From: Pseudomonas chlororaphis subsp. chlororaphis
GTDB lineage: Bacteria; Pseudomonadota; Gammaproteobacteria; Pseudomonadales; Pseudomonadaceae
Length of the DNA stretch: 64,000 nucleotides
Assembly (NCBI RefSeq): GCF_003945765.1
Contig: NZ_CP027712.1
Span: forward strand, 744,001 to 808,000
Reading direction: 5' to 3'
How positions within the stretch are numbered: position 1 is the first letter of the stretch; every line of letters begins with the position of its first letter. A program made the translations under genes and the position numbers. Shown here piece after piece: positions 48,394 through 57,953 of this stretch. The notes beneath the pieces are model-generated. The model had not been told where the DNA came from. It saw only the letters and a list, made by a program, of their open reading frames with translations, and made no database searches.

Positions 48394-48500
48394 GCGGATT
48401 TAGCCGGTCTTTTTAATAGTTAGCGACCTATCGGAATGTTCAAGGCCTCCAAGCGCGGATAAACTGTCGGGCTGCCGACCGACCCGCACCTGGATGCCTG

Positions 48501-49697
48501 ATGAACCTTCGCACAATCTTGATCCTCGGCGCCCTGAGCGCCTTCGGTCCTCTGGCCATCGACTTCTATCTGCCGGCGTTCCCGGCGATGGCGCTGGCCT
48601 TTGGCACCGATGAAAAACACGTTCAGCTGACCCTGGCGGCCTACTTCCTTGGTCTGTCCATCGGCCAGCTGGCCTACGGCCCGGTGGCCGACCGCTTTGG
48701 ACGGCGCATCCCGTTGCTGGCCGGGGTGGGGTTGTTCACCCTGGCGTCCCTGGCCTGTGCCTACGCACCGAACCTGGAATGGCTGATCGGCGCGCGGTTC
48801 GTCCAGGCCCTGGGCGGCTGCGCGGGCATGGTGATTTCCCGGGCGGTGGTCAGCGACAAGTGCGATGCGGTGGGTTCGGCCAAGGTGTTTTCCCAGCTGA
48901 TGCTGGTCATGGGCCTGGCGCCGATCCTGGCGCCGATGCTCGGCGGCCTGCTGGTGAATCTCTACGGCTGGCAGTCGATCTTCATCATGCTGACCCTGTT
49001 CAGCGCCCTGGCCGGCCTGGCGGTAGCCCTGGGCTTGCCGGAAAGCCTGCCGGCCCATGTGCCGCGCCAGCCGTTGTCCGGGGCCTTGCGCCAGTACGGT
49101 CGGTTGCTGGCTGACCGGGTGTTCCTCGGCCATGCCTTGACCGGGGGCATCGCCATCGCCGGGATGTTCGCCTACATCGCCGGTTCGCCTTTTGTCTTCA
49201 TCAAGCTCTATGGTGTGCCGGCCGAGCATTTCGGCTGGTTCTTCGGGATCAACGCCGGCGGCTTCATCCTGGTGGCGCAGATCAATGCGCGGTTGCTGGC
49301 CAAGCGTGGCCCGGCGTTCCTGCTGGCACGCACAGTGTGGATCTACCTGCTGGGTGGCCTGGCCTTGCTCGCCGTCAGTTCGCTGCACCCGGCACAACTC
49401 TGGCCACTGCTGGCGCCGCTGTTCATTTGTATCGCCAGCCTGGGCTGCATCCTTCCCAATGCCTCGGCCTGCGCCATGAACGGTCAGGGTGCGCGGGCCG
49501 GCAGTGCCTCGGCGATGCTCGGCTGCCTGCAGTTCAGCGTGGCGGCCGGCGCCGCGGCGTTGGTGGGCGTGCTGCACGATGGCAGCGCCGTGCCGATGGC
49601 AACGGTCATCAGCCTGTGTGGGATTCTGGTGGTGACGCTGGCGATGGTCACCCGCAAATTGCAGAACGCCAGGGCGCTGCAAGCCGCCCAGCTGTAA
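48501..49697 (+). CDS. Bcr/CflA-type multidrug efflux MFS transporter
   Basis: A 398-residue 12-helix transporter. The first loop has GPVADRFGRRIPLLAG (MFS motif A), and the N-terminus AFGPLAIDFYLPAFPAMA is diagnostic for the Bcr/CflA group, which exports bicyclomycin, sulfonamides or chloramphenicol in relatives. The start ATG 48501 lies 13 bases after a GGATG. It is followed directly by a convergent 59-codon gene. Confidence 0.9.
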   Translation: MNLRTILILGALSAFGPLAIDFYLPAFPAMALAFGTDEKHVQLTLAAYFLGLSIGQLAYGPVADRFGRRIPLLAGVGLFTLASLACAYAPNLEWLIGARFVQALGGCAGMVISRAVVSDKCDAVGSAKVFSQLMLVMGLAPILAPMLGGLLVNLYGWQSIFIMLTLFSALAGLAVALGLPESLPAHVPRQPLSGALRQYGRLLADRVFLGHALTGGIAIAGMFAYIAGSPFVFIKLYGVPAEHFGWFFGINAGGFILVAQINARLLAKRGPAFLLARTVWIYLLGGLALLAVSSLHPAQLWPLLAPLFICIASLGCILPNASACAMNGQGARAGSASAMLGCLQFSVAAGAAALVGVLHDGSAVPMATVISLCGILVVTLAMVTRKLQNARALQAAQL

Positions 49698-49877
49698 TCA
49701 GCCGGCGGCGCGTTGTTGGCTTTCGGGGAATCGGTGGGGGGCTTGCAGACGCGTTTCCAGCGTATTGGCGAAGGCTCGGGCTTCGGCCTCGCTGCGGAAA
49801 GTCACCACATGCTGGTCGAGTTGAACCTGCCATTGGGCGCCTTTGGATTTTGCCAATTCTTTTATCAGGATCTTCAT
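49698..49877 (-). CDS. Small conserved-looking protein, 59 residues
   Basis: The frame begins MKILIKELAKSKGAQWQVQL and ends with a Glu/Ala-rich tail (ESQQRAAG). It has a perfect AGGAGG ribosome site six bases before ATG 49877. The composition is charged and soluble, with a pattern like a small single-domain beta-alpha protein (VVTFRSEAEARAFANTLETR). The stop codon touches the MFS stop codon of the convergent gene. I do not recognise a family. The strong ribosome site makes a real gene likely. Confidence 0.72.
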   Translation of the reverse strand: MKILIKELAKSKGAQWQVQLDQHVVTFRSEAEARAFANTLETRLQAPHRFPESQQRAAG

Positions 49878-49970
49878 TGCTGACCTCCTAGCGTAAAAGA
49901 CTGCATTGCAAAGGCCCCCAGTGTAGACCCGGATACGGTCACAAGTATGACAAGGATCAACTCTCGGACT

Positions 49971-50011
49971 GACGGCATCCTGCCCCTTTTTAGCGCAGGC
50001 AGGATGCCGTC
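49971..50011. terminator. Strong hairpin after the alcohol dehydrogenase-like gene
   Basis: GACGGCATCCTGCC and GGCAGGATGCCGTC are perfect 14-bp inverted arms with a 13-base loop. There is no T-run, so it may stop transcripts only weakly or stabilise the mRNA 3' end of the gene at 50023. Confidence 0.5.
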
Positions 50012-50022
50012 CGCTCCCCGCT

Positions 50023-51036
50023 TCAGAAGCCTTCCAGCACGATCTTGCCCTTGGCTTTGCCGCTTTCCAGCAACGCGTGAGCGCGCCGCAGGTTGGCCGC
50101 GTTGATCGTGCCGAAGTGCTCGCCCAGGGTGGTCTTCAAGGTGCCGGCGTCGATCAGCTCGGCGACGCGATTGAGCAGCTTGTGCTGCTCCTGCATGTCC
50201 GCGGTTTCGAACAGCGAGCGGGTGTACATGAACTCCCAGTGCAGCGACAGGCTCTTGCGCTTGAGCTTGGTCACGTCAAGGGTTTTCGGATCGTCGATCA
50301 GCGCCAGCCGGCCCTGGGGCGCGAGGGCCTCGACCAACTCGTCCAGGTGCGTATCGGTCTGGGTCAGGCTGGCGACATGGGTGACGCTGGCCTGGCCGGC
50401 TTTTTTCAGTTCCTGGCTCAACGGCTGGCTATGGTCGATCACCAGGTCGGCGCCCAGCTCGCGTACCCAACCCTGGGTTTCGGCGCGCGAGGCGCTGCCG
50501 ATGACCTTGAGCCCGGTGAGCTGGCTGGCCAGTTGGGTGAGGATCGAACCGACGCCGCCGGCCGCGCCGACGATCAACAGGCTCTGCTGCCGATCGGCCT
50601 GGCCTTCGGCGATCTGCAGGCGTTCGAACAATAGTTCCCAGGCGGTGATCGCGGTCAGCGGCAGGGCGGCGGCTTCGGCGAAGCCCAGGCTCTTGGGCAT
50701 ATGGCCGACGATGCGTTCGTCGACCACGTGCAATTCGCTGTTGCCACCGGCGCGGGCGATCGAGCCGGCGTAGAACACCTTGTCGCCGGCCTTGAACAGG
50801 CTGACGTCGCTGCCCACCGCCTTGACCACCCCGGCCACGTCCCAGCCCAGCACCTTGGCGGCGCCACCTTCAGGCTGGACGTTCTGGCGGACCTTGGTGT
50901 CCACCGGGTTGACCGAGATGGCTTTGACTTCCACCAGCAGGTCCCGGGGGCCGGCGAGCGGTTCCGGCAGTTCGATGTCTTGCAGGGACAGCGGATCGTC
51001 GATCGGCAGGGAGGTGTAGTAGGCGATGGCTTTCAT
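50023..51036 (-). CDS. Zinc-type alcohol dehydrogenase/quinone oxidoreductase family protein
   Basis: A 337-residue MDR-superfamily oxidoreductase. The N-terminal GroES-like domain (SVNPVDTKVRQNV, VLGWDVAGVV) leads into a Rossmann domain with VGAAGGVGSILTQLA. It lacks the cysteine zinc ligands and so fits the zinc-less NADPH quinone-reductase group. The gene is followed downstream by a hairpin and preceded on the same strand by a YgiN-like gene 32 bases away, with a LysR gene divergent beyond. The set suggests quinone or electrophile detoxification. Confidence 0.87.
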   Translation of the reverse strand: MKAIAYYTSLPIDDPLSLQDIELPEPLAGPRDLLVEVKAISVNPVDTKVRQNVQPEGGAAKVLGWDVAGVVKAVGSDVSLFKAGDKVFYAGSIARAGGNSELHVVDERIVGHMPKSLGFAEAAALPLTAITAWELLFERLQIAEGQADRQQSLLIVGAAGGVGSILTQLASQLTGLKVIGSASRAETQGWVRELGADLVIDHSQPLSQELKKAGQASVTHVASLTQTDTHLDELVEALAPQGRLALIDDPKTLDVTKLKRKSLSLHWEFMYTRSLFETADMQEQHKLLNRVAELIDAGTLKTTLGEHFGTINAANLRRAHALLESGKAKGKIVLEGF

Positions 51037-51068
51037 GGTGGGTTTTCCTGATGAAGATGAAGGTTGGG

Positions 51069-51359
51069 TCAGAGGAGCAACAGGCGCTTGAGCTCGAAGT
51101 GCTCGATCGCCTCGCGGGTCTGGCTGAGAAAATGCTGGAAGTGCGGCGTGGCGTTGTGAAATTCCAGGGCCGCCTCGTCGTCCCAGCGCTCCAGTACATA
51201 AAAGGTGCCTGGGGCCTCGGCGTCCTGATGCAGGTTGTAAAACTGGCAGCCGGCTTCTTCACGGCTCGGTTGCACCAGGGCGCTGAGTTCGCGCTTGAGC
51301 ACGGCCTGCTGGCCGCTCTTGGCGACCAGGGTGGCAATGGCGGTAAAAGCTTGCGACAT
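51069..51359 (-). CDS. Antibiotic biosynthesis monooxygenase (YgiN-like)
   Basis: A 96-residue ABM-domain protein with the pattern TLVAKSGQQAVLKRELSAL, YNLHQDAEAPGTFYVLERW and AIEHFELKRLLLL. In E. coli, YgiN is a quinol monooxygenase paired with the quinone reductase MdaB, a parallel for this gene and the dehydrogenase downstream. Start ATG 51359 has AAGGA nine bases upstream. It is cotranscribed with the gene at 50023 and divergent from the LysR gene. Confidence 0.85.
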   Translation of the reverse strand: MSQAFTAIATLVAKSGQQAVLKRELSALVQPSREEAGCQFYNLHQDAEAPGTFYVLERWDDEAALEFHNATPHFQHFLSQTREAIEHFELKRLLLL

Positions 51360-51493
51360 AGGGAGTTCCTTCAAAGGCTGGCGTGACGAGCTGATATGAC
51401 GGTAGGCCGATCATTGGCCATTTCCCCGGAAGATAAAACCGGCTAAAACAGCAGTCTCTTTCAATATTTTTTTGATAATGCCCGGTGAGCCAG

Positions 51494-52423
51494 ATGCTGC
51501 GTTTCGATGACCTGCAATTGTTCGTGCGCGCCGCCGACCTCGGCAGCCTGTCCGCCGCGGCGCGGGTCATGGACCTGTCGGCGGCGGTGGCCAGCGCTGG
51601 GCTCAAGCGTATCGAGCAGCAGCTCGGCGCCCGGCTGCTGGCGCGTTCGACCCGCAGCCTGCGCCTGACCGCCGAGGGCGAAGGGTTTCTCGAATACGCC
51701 CGCGCGGCCCTGAGCAACCTGGAGGAGGGGCGGCGCCTGCTGGCCAGCGGGCAGGATCAGGTCAGCGGCGTTCTCCAGCTGTCCGCGCCCTCGGATTTCG
51801 GCCGCAATCTGTTGCTGCCCTGGCTCGACCAGTTCCAGCTGGAGCACCCCAAGCTCACGCTGCGCCTGCTGCTGGGCGACCGTATCGCCGACCTGTTTCG
51901 CCAGCCGGTGGACATCGCCCTGCGTTACGGCGAACCGGAAGATTCCAGCCTGGTGGCCTTGCCTGTCGCGCCGCAGAACCGCCGCGTACTGGTGGCCGCC
52001 CCCGAGTACCTGGCCCGCCACGGCGAGCCGCGTCAGCTGGAGCAATTGGCCCAGCACAATTGCCTGCTCTACATGCTTGGCAGCCGGGTGCATGACCATT
52101 GGAGTTTCCATGACGGCAAGCGCGAGGTCGGCCTGACGGTCAGCGGCGATCGCTTCAGCGACGACGCCGATGTGGTGCGCCTGTGGGCGGTGGCGGGGCG
52201 GGGCATCGCCTACAAGTCCTGGCTCGACGTGGCGGCCGATGTGCTGGCCGGGCGGCTCAAGGTGCTGCTGCCGGAGCTGCGCTGCGAACTGGCACCGCTG
52301 AACCTGTTGTGCGCGCATCGGGCGCAACTGAGCAAACCGGTGAAGCTGCTGCGGGACATGTTGCAGGTGCGCTGCGCTGAAGTTTCCGCGCATTACCCCA
52401 AGCCAACCCATGCCGATCACTGA
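51494..52423 (+). CDS. LysR-family regulator
   Basis: A 309-residue LysR protein. The helix-turn-helix spans LQLFVRAADLGSLSAAARVM, with LKRIEQQLGARLLARSTRSL. The C-terminal effector domain follows (SAPSDFGRNLLLPWLDQF). GTG 51485 would add three residues but has no ribosome site, so I prefer ATG 51494. It lies divergent from the YgiN gene with a 134-bp gap and most likely controls it. The inducer is unknown, possibly a quinone. Confidence 0.9.
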   Translation: MLRFDDLQLFVRAADLGSLSAAARVMDLSAAVASAGLKRIEQQLGARLLARSTRSLRLTAEGEGFLEYARAALSNLEEGRRLLASGQDQVSGVLQLSAPSDFGRNLLLPWLDQFQLEHPKLTLRLLLGDRIADLFRQPVDIALRYGEPEDSSLVALPVAPQNRRVLVAAPEYLARHGEPRQLEQLAQHNCLLYMLGSRVHDHWSFHDGKREVGLTVSGDRFSDDADVVRLWAVAGRGIAYKSWLDVAADVLAGRLKVLLPELRCELAPLNLLCAHRAQLSKPVKLLRDMLQVRCAEVSAHYPKPTHADH

Positions 52424-52532
52424 CCCAGGCCGGCGGCGTCGTTGCCGGGTGCGGGCAGGTCGCATCCAGCACTGAGCGGCGGCGTCGATCTTGCACACTC
52501 GATTGCAGACCATTCAATCGGGGGGACGGGGC

Positions 52533-53909
52533 ATGGCAAGTCAGGGATACAGTGCGGCAGAGCGTCTGGAACGCTTGCCCATCAGCGGTTATCACCGGGT
52601 CATTTTCATCATCATCGCCCTGGCGTTTTTCTTCGACTCCATGGACCTGGCGATGATGACGTTCCTGCTCGGCTCGATCAAAGCCGAGTTCGGCCTGAGC
52701 ACCGCCCAGGCCGGCCTGCTGGCCAGTTCGAGTTTCTTCGGCATGGTGGTCGGCGCGTCGCTGTCGGGCATGCTCGCCGACCGCTTCGGGCGCAAGCCGG
52801 TGTTCCAGTGGAGCATCGTGCTCTGGGGCATCGCCAGTTACCTGTGCTCCACGGCGCAGACGGTGGACAGCCTGACCCTGTTCCGGGTGCTGCTGGGGAT
52901 CGGCATGGGCATGGAGTTTCCCATCGCCCAGTCGATGCTCTCGGAGATGATCCCGGCCAAGCGGCGCGGGCGCTATATCGCCTTGATGGACGGCTTCTGG
53001 CCGCTGGGTTTCGTCGCGGCGGGCGTGCTCTCGTACTTCCTGCTGCCGCTGATTGGCTGGCGCGACATCTTCCTGGTCCTGGCGATCCCGGCGGTGTTCG
53101 TGCTGGCGATCCGTTTCTTCATCCCCGAGTCGCCGCGTTGGCTGGAGCAGGCCGGGCGGCACGCCGATGCCGACCAGGTGCTGCGGCGGATCGAGGATAA
53201 GGTCCGCGCCTCGCTGCAGCGCGCGGACCTGCCCGAGCCGGTGCGCCTGCCGCGGGTGGAGAGCGTGCCGGGGCACTTCTTTTCGGCCTTGCGCGAGATC
53301 TGGTCGCCGCTCTATCGCCAGCGCACGATGATGATCTGGAGTGTGTGGTTCTTTGCCCTGCTGGGTTTTTATGGCCTGACCTCGTGGCTCAGTGCCTTGT
53401 TGCAGCAATCGGGTTTCGCCGTGACTCAGTCGGTGTATTACACGGTGCTGATTTCCCTCGGCGGGATTCCCGGCTTCCTCATGGCCGCCTGGCTGGTGGA
53501 ACGCTGGGGGCGCAAGCCGGTGTGCGTGATCACCTTGCTGGGCGGTGGGGTCATGGCGTTCTTCTACGGGCAGAGCGCGGTGTTCGGCGGCAACGTGGCG
53601 CTGCTGATCAGCTCCGGCCTGTTGATGCAGTTCTTCCTGTTCGGCATGTGGGCGGTGCTCTACACCTACACGCCCGAGTTGTATCCCACCTCGGCGCGGG
53701 CTACCGGCTCCGGGTTCGCCTCGGCGGTGGGGCGCATCGGGTCGCTGCTCGGGCCGTTGGTGACCGGCGTGGTATTCCCGATGACCGGGCAGGGTGGGGT
53801 GTTCGCCCTGGGCGCGCTGTGTTTCGCGGTCGCCGCGGCGGTGGTCTGGCTGTTCGGGATGGAGACCCGGGGCAAGACGCTGGAAGAGTTGAGCGAAGTC
53901 AGCGCCTGA
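52533..53909 (+). CDS. MFS transporter, metabolite:H+ symporter type
   Basis: A 458-residue 12-helix transporter with motifs DSMDLAMMTFLLGSI in helix 1, GMLADRFGRKP in the first loop, and FIPESPRWLEQAG after helix 6. ATRASATGSG-like C-terminal text (TSARATGSGFASAVGRIG) fits the SV2/aromatic acid permease branch. I set ATG 52533, with a GGGGGAC ribosome-like stretch. The last 22 codons and the flanking repeat are duplicated in tandem just downstream. The substrate is unknown. Confidence 0.87.
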   Translation: MASQGYSAAERLERLPISGYHRVIFIIIALAFFFDSMDLAMMTFLLGSIKAEFGLSTAQAGLLASSSFFGMVVGASLSGMLADRFGRKPVFQWSIVLWGIASYLCSTAQTVDSLTLFRVLLGIGMGMEFPIAQSMLSEMIPAKRRGRYIALMDGFWPLGFVAAGVLSYFLLPLIGWRDIFLVLAIPAVFVLAIRFFIPESPRWLEQAGRHADADQVLRRIEDKVRASLQRADLPEPVRLPRVESVPGHFFSALREIWSPLYRQRTMMIWSVWFFALLGFYGLTSWLSALLQQSGFAVTQSVYYTVLISLGGIPGFLMAAWLVERWGRKPVCVITLLGGGVMAFFYGQSAVFGGNVALLISSGLLMQFFLFGMWAVLYTYTPELYPTSARATGSGFASAVGRIGSLLGPLVTGVVFPMTGQGGVFALGALCFAVAAAVVWLFGMETRGKTLEELSEVSA

Positions 53910-53912
53910 CTC

Positions 53913-54014
53913 ATAGCCGCTGCCGCAGGCTGCGATAAGGTTCGAAGAACCTTTCGAAACCCTCAAGAGCGGCGCCCGCTTCGCGGTCGAGCGCAGCCTT
54001 CGGCAGCGGCTACA
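53913..54014. repeat. REP-like palindrome, GTAGCCGCTGCCG family, copy 3
   Basis: The arms are ATAGCCGCTGCCGCAGGCTG and its inverted partner ending GGCAGCGGCTACAT. The centre holds the small hairpin AGGTTCGAAGAACCT and a GCGCCCGCTTCGCGG stretch. Confidence 0.8.
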
Positions 54015-54100
54015 TAGTGCGGTCGCGGCATGGTCTGGCTGTTCGGGATGGAGACCCGGGGCAAGACGCTGGAAGAGTTGAGCGAAGTCGGCGCCTGACC

Positions 54101-54204
54101 TGTAGCCGCTGCCGCAGGCTGCGATAAGGTTCGAAGAACCTTTCGAGGCCCTCAAGAGCGGCGCCCGCTTCGCGGTCGAGCGCAGCCTGCGGCAGCGGCT
54201 ACAG
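54101..54204. repeat. REP-like palindrome, GTAGCCGCTGCCG family, copy 4
   Basis: A near-exact copy of the unit at 53913, carried by the tandem duplication. It differs at a few bases (for example GAGGCCC in place of GAAACCC). Confidence 0.8.
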
Positions 54205-54237
54205 GGTTATCGCGGGCAGGTTACCCGCGATGGTGGT

Positions 54238-55323
<1,086 letters not shown>

Positions 55324-55404
55324 TCAGGTTCCAATCGCGCCCATAAGGGCAGGCATTCTACAGGCGCACGCGGACTATTCGGTAAAACCTGACCCGCCGG
55401 GCGA

Positions 55405-56370
55405 TCAGGACGCTTGCGGTTCCCGGCGATAGGCATAGGTATCGGCGAACCGCGACAAGAGGAATTCGGCGCAGGTGGTGACCGGGTACTTCGGCGGACG
55501 CCCGGCATCCTGGCAGCCGGGCAGGCATTCGATGCGGGTATCCGGATGGGGTTCGGCGAAGAACGGCATCGAGTAGCGGTCCACCCCCAGCGGGCTGATC
55601 ACCCGGTGCGGCGTCGACCGGTAACGGTCGTTGCTCCAGCGCGCCATCATGTCGCCGAGGTTGACCACGAAGGTGCCCTCGATGGGCGGGGCGTCGATCC
55701 ACTGGCCCTGGACATTGCGCACCTGCAGGCCGCCGGCGCTGTCCTGGTAGAGCAGGGTGATGCAGCCGTAGTCGGTGTGGGCGCCGGCGCCTTGCTGTTC
55801 GTCGCTGCTGGCAGTGTGCCGCGGCGGGTAATGGATCAGGCGCAAGACGCTGACCGGCTCCTTGAAGCGGCGGTCGAAAAAATCGCGCTCGATGCCCAGG
55901 GCCAGGGTCATGGCCCGCAGCAGGGTCTGGGCCAGGGCCTGCATGTCCAGGTAATGCTGCTCCATCAGGGTTTCCCAGCCGGCGATATCCGGGTGCCGAT
56001 TGCTGCCGCGCAACGGTTTTTCCGCGAGCACCTCGGGATGGTCGGCCGGCAGGTGCAGGCCCATGTCGAAGGTTTCCTTGAGGTCGCTGGGTTTGTCCGG
56101 GTCCAGTTGCTCGGTGGCGATCGCGCCATAGCCGCGATGGTGGCGGGTCTGGGTGATATCGATCTTGAGTTTCTCGGCGGCCGGCAGGGCGAAGAAATAC
56201 CGGGCGGCGTCGAGCAACTGGTCGATGCGCCCGGAGGTGATCGGGTGGCCCTTGATATAGAAGAACCCCCACTCGCGGCAGGCACGGTCGATCTGCTGGG
56301 CGACGCTGTTCCAGCCTTGGGCGTCGTCGCCGTAGAGCGGGCTGATGTCGATGATTGGCAGCTGGTTCAT
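55405..56370 (-). CDS. 2-oxoglutarate/Fe(II) oxygenase, isopenicillin N synthase family
   Basis: A 321-residue dioxygenase. The N-terminal DIOX_N region is LPIIDISPLYGDDAQGW with WGFFYIKGHP. The iron ligands are His and Asp in GAHTDYGCITLL and a distal His in STPHRVISPLG, with the 2-oxoglutarate-binding Arg and Ser in DRYSMPFFAE. ATG 56370 is chosen because the homologous proteins begin MNQLPIIDIS. The substrate is unknown; the setting suggests a modified purine or related base. Confidence 0.9.
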   Translation of the reverse strand: MNQLPIIDISPLYGDDAQGWNSVAQQIDRACREWGFFYIKGHPITSGRIDQLLDAARYFFALPAAEKLKIDITQTRHHRGYGAIATEQLDPDKPSDLKETFDMGLHLPADHPEVLAEKPLRGSNRHPDIAGWETLMEQHYLDMQALAQTLLRAMTLALGIERDFFDRRFKEPVSVLRLIHYPPRHTASSDEQQGAGAHTDYGCITLLYQDSAGGLQVRNVQGQWIDAPPIEGTFVVNLGDMMARWSNDRYRSTPHRVISPLGVDRYSMPFFAEPHPDTRIECLPGCQDAGRPPKYPVTTCAEFLLSRFADTYAYRREPQAS

Positions 56371-56398
56371 ATAAATGCTCTCAAGGTACTCACTGCCC

Positions 56399-56514
56399 TG
56401 TAGCCGCTGCCGCAGGCTGCGTTCGATCTGGGCGGCACTCCGACGAAGGGGGCGTGCTCTGGATATCGAGCAAAGGACCTTCGGGACTTGGTGCAACCCG
56501 CGGCAGCGGCTACA
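56399..56514. repeat. REP-like palindrome, GTAGCCGCTGCCG family, copy 5
   Basis: TGTAGCCGCTGCCGCAGGCT and its inverted partner CGCGGCAGCGGCTACA frame a centre of about 70 bp. It lies six bases before the BMP gene stop codon and just upstream of the oxygenase start, so it separates two genes of the same strand. Confidence 0.8.
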
Positions 56515-56520
56515 GGCGAG

Positions 56521-57603
56521 TCATTTCGGAATGTCGGCCTTCATGCCTTCCACGTAATAGTTCATCGACGCCAGTTCCGCGTTGCTGGCGCTGACCCCGG
56601 CGGCGAGTTTTTCCACGCCGGCCTGGTCCTTGATCGGCCCGGTGAATGGGTGGAAGGCGCCGCTCTTGATGTCGGCGATGATCTGCTCGGCTTCGCTTTT
56701 GACATTGGCCGGCACCAGATCGCTGATCGGCAGTTCGACCGTGCCTTCCTTCAAGCCACCCCAGTAGTCCTGGGATTTCCAGCTGTGGTCGAGCACGCCC
56801 TGGGTGGCCTGGATGTAGTGCGGGCCCCAGTTGTTGACGATGGAGGTCAGCACCGCTTTCGGGCCGAAGTGGGCCATGTCCGAGGCGTAGCCCACGGCGT
56901 ACACGCCACGGCGCTCGGCGGCCTGGATCGGCGCCGGGCTGTCGGTGTGCTGGAAGATCACGTCGGCGCCCTGGTCGATCAGGGCATTGGCGGCGTCGGC
57001 TTCCTTGCCCGGGTCGAACCAGGAGTTGACCCACACCACCTTGATCTCGGTGCCCGGGTTGTATTTGTTCAGGGCCAGCTGGATGGCGTTGATGTCGCGG
57101 ATCACTTCCGGGATCGGGAAGGAGGCGATGTAGCCGACCTTCTTGCTCTTGGTCATCTTCGCCGCGAGGAAACCGCCGACGTAGCGACCTTCATAGGTGC
57201 GGGCCAGGTAGGTGCCGAGGTTCTTGTCCTGCTTGTAGCCGGTGGCGTGTTCGAAGGTGGTCTTGGGAAACTGCCTGGCGACTTTCAGGGTCGGGTTCAT
57301 GTAGCCGAAGGAGGTGGTGAAAATCAGGTCGTACTTATCCTTGGCCATGTTGCGGATCACCCGCTCGGCGTCGGCGCCTTCGGCAACGTTCTCCACATAG
57401 TTGGTCTTGATCTGCTCGCCGAACTTCTCCACCAGCACCAGGCGCCCCTGTTCATGCTGATAGGTCCAGCCGTGGTCGCCGATCGGGCCGATATAGACGA
57501 AGCCGACCTTCAACGGATCGGCGGCGCTGGCGCCCAGCGAGACGCTCAGGCCGATGGCCGCGGTGAGGGCGCACAGCAGTTTTTGCAACGGACGTTTATG
57601 CAT
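56521..57603 (-). CDS. BMP-family ABC transporter substrate-binding protein
   Basis: A 360-residue periplasmic binding protein of the Med/BMP (PnrA) family. The signal peptide is MHKRPLQKLLCALTAAIGLS, with cleavage after GASA. The BMP core has GFVYIGPIGDHGWTYQHEQG, TSFGYMNPTLKVARQFP and ADVIFQHTDSPAPIQAAERR. Relatives bind purine nucleosides or bases. No permease or ATPase gene of this transporter lies in the window. Start ATG 57603. Confidence 0.9.
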   Translation of the reverse strand: MHKRPLQKLLCALTAAIGLSVSLGASAADPLKVGFVYIGPIGDHGWTYQHEQGRLVLVEKFGEQIKTNYVENVAEGADAERVIRNMAKDKYDLIFTTSFGYMNPTLKVARQFPKTTFEHATGYKQDKNLGTYLARTYEGRYVGGFLAAKMTKSKKVGYIASFPIPEVIRDINAIQLALNKYNPGTEIKVVWVNSWFDPGKEADAANALIDQGADVIFQHTDSPAPIQAAERRGVYAVGYASDMAHFGPKAVLTSIVNNWGPHYIQATQGVLDHSWKSQDYWGGLKEGTVELPISDLVPANVKSEAEQIIADIKSGAFHPFTGPIKDQAGVEKLAAGVSASNAELASMNYYVEGMKADIPK

Positions 57604-57953
57604 GAATCCGGACTCCATTTTGTTGTGGGGCGTGGCTGGGCTCTAAGGCTTGAATGGCTCAATGCAAATAGCTGACCAACAGGACAACAAAATCTTCGAG
57701 GACCAGGGTGAAGCCTTCGCGGGCAAGCCTCGCGCCTACAGAGTCGCGGCGATCCTGGGATCCGGCATGGCGTAAAACCTGTAGGAGCGAGGCTTGCCCG
57801 CGATCAATCTCAAGGCCGCCCAAGAGCTAACCCGGTGCGCTACGCCCACTCCATGCCAACCCCTGGTGCACTAAGGTGTAACGAAACGTTAGTGACTCCA
57901 TGCAGTCTTTAGCTCATCTCTTTCTGCTCGATTTATCCGGTCAAAGGACTGCA
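57604..57953. promoter_or_regulatory. Intergenic region with a facing pair of REP-like repeats
   Basis: The 350-bp gap lies between divergent genes. It contains two inverted REP units, TTCGCGGGCAAGCCTCGCG (57716-57740) and CTGTAGGAGCGAGGCTTGCC (57779-57804), pointing at each other as a bacterial interspersed mosaic-like pair. No gene was seen. The promoters of the BMP and antiporter genes must lie in the flanks. Confidence 0.6.
57716..57804. repeat. Facing pair of REP-like units, GTAGGAGCGAGGC family
   Basis: Two units in opposite orientation 38 bp apart form a long inverted repeat that could fold into a cruciform-like hairpin. Confidence 0.75.

Larger units (their letters stand above)
53842..54204. 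repeat. Tandem duplication, about 189 bp, of MFS 3' end plus REP-like palindrome
   Basis: Bases 53842-54014 (MFS codons to the stop, then a palindromic repeat) recur at 54031-54204 with offset 189 and only a few differences. The second copy starts with codons for WLFGMETRGKTLEELSEV and its own TGA (54096-54098), but has no start codon in frame and is not a gene. The repeat arms are units 3 and 4 of the GTAGCCGCTGCCG family. Together they fill the 328-bp gap between the MFS and adenine deaminase genes. Confidence 0.9.

Noticed and set aside
54031..54098. A second MFS gene after the first
   Set aside because: Only the last 22 codons are copied and there is no start codon; it is part of the tandem duplication.
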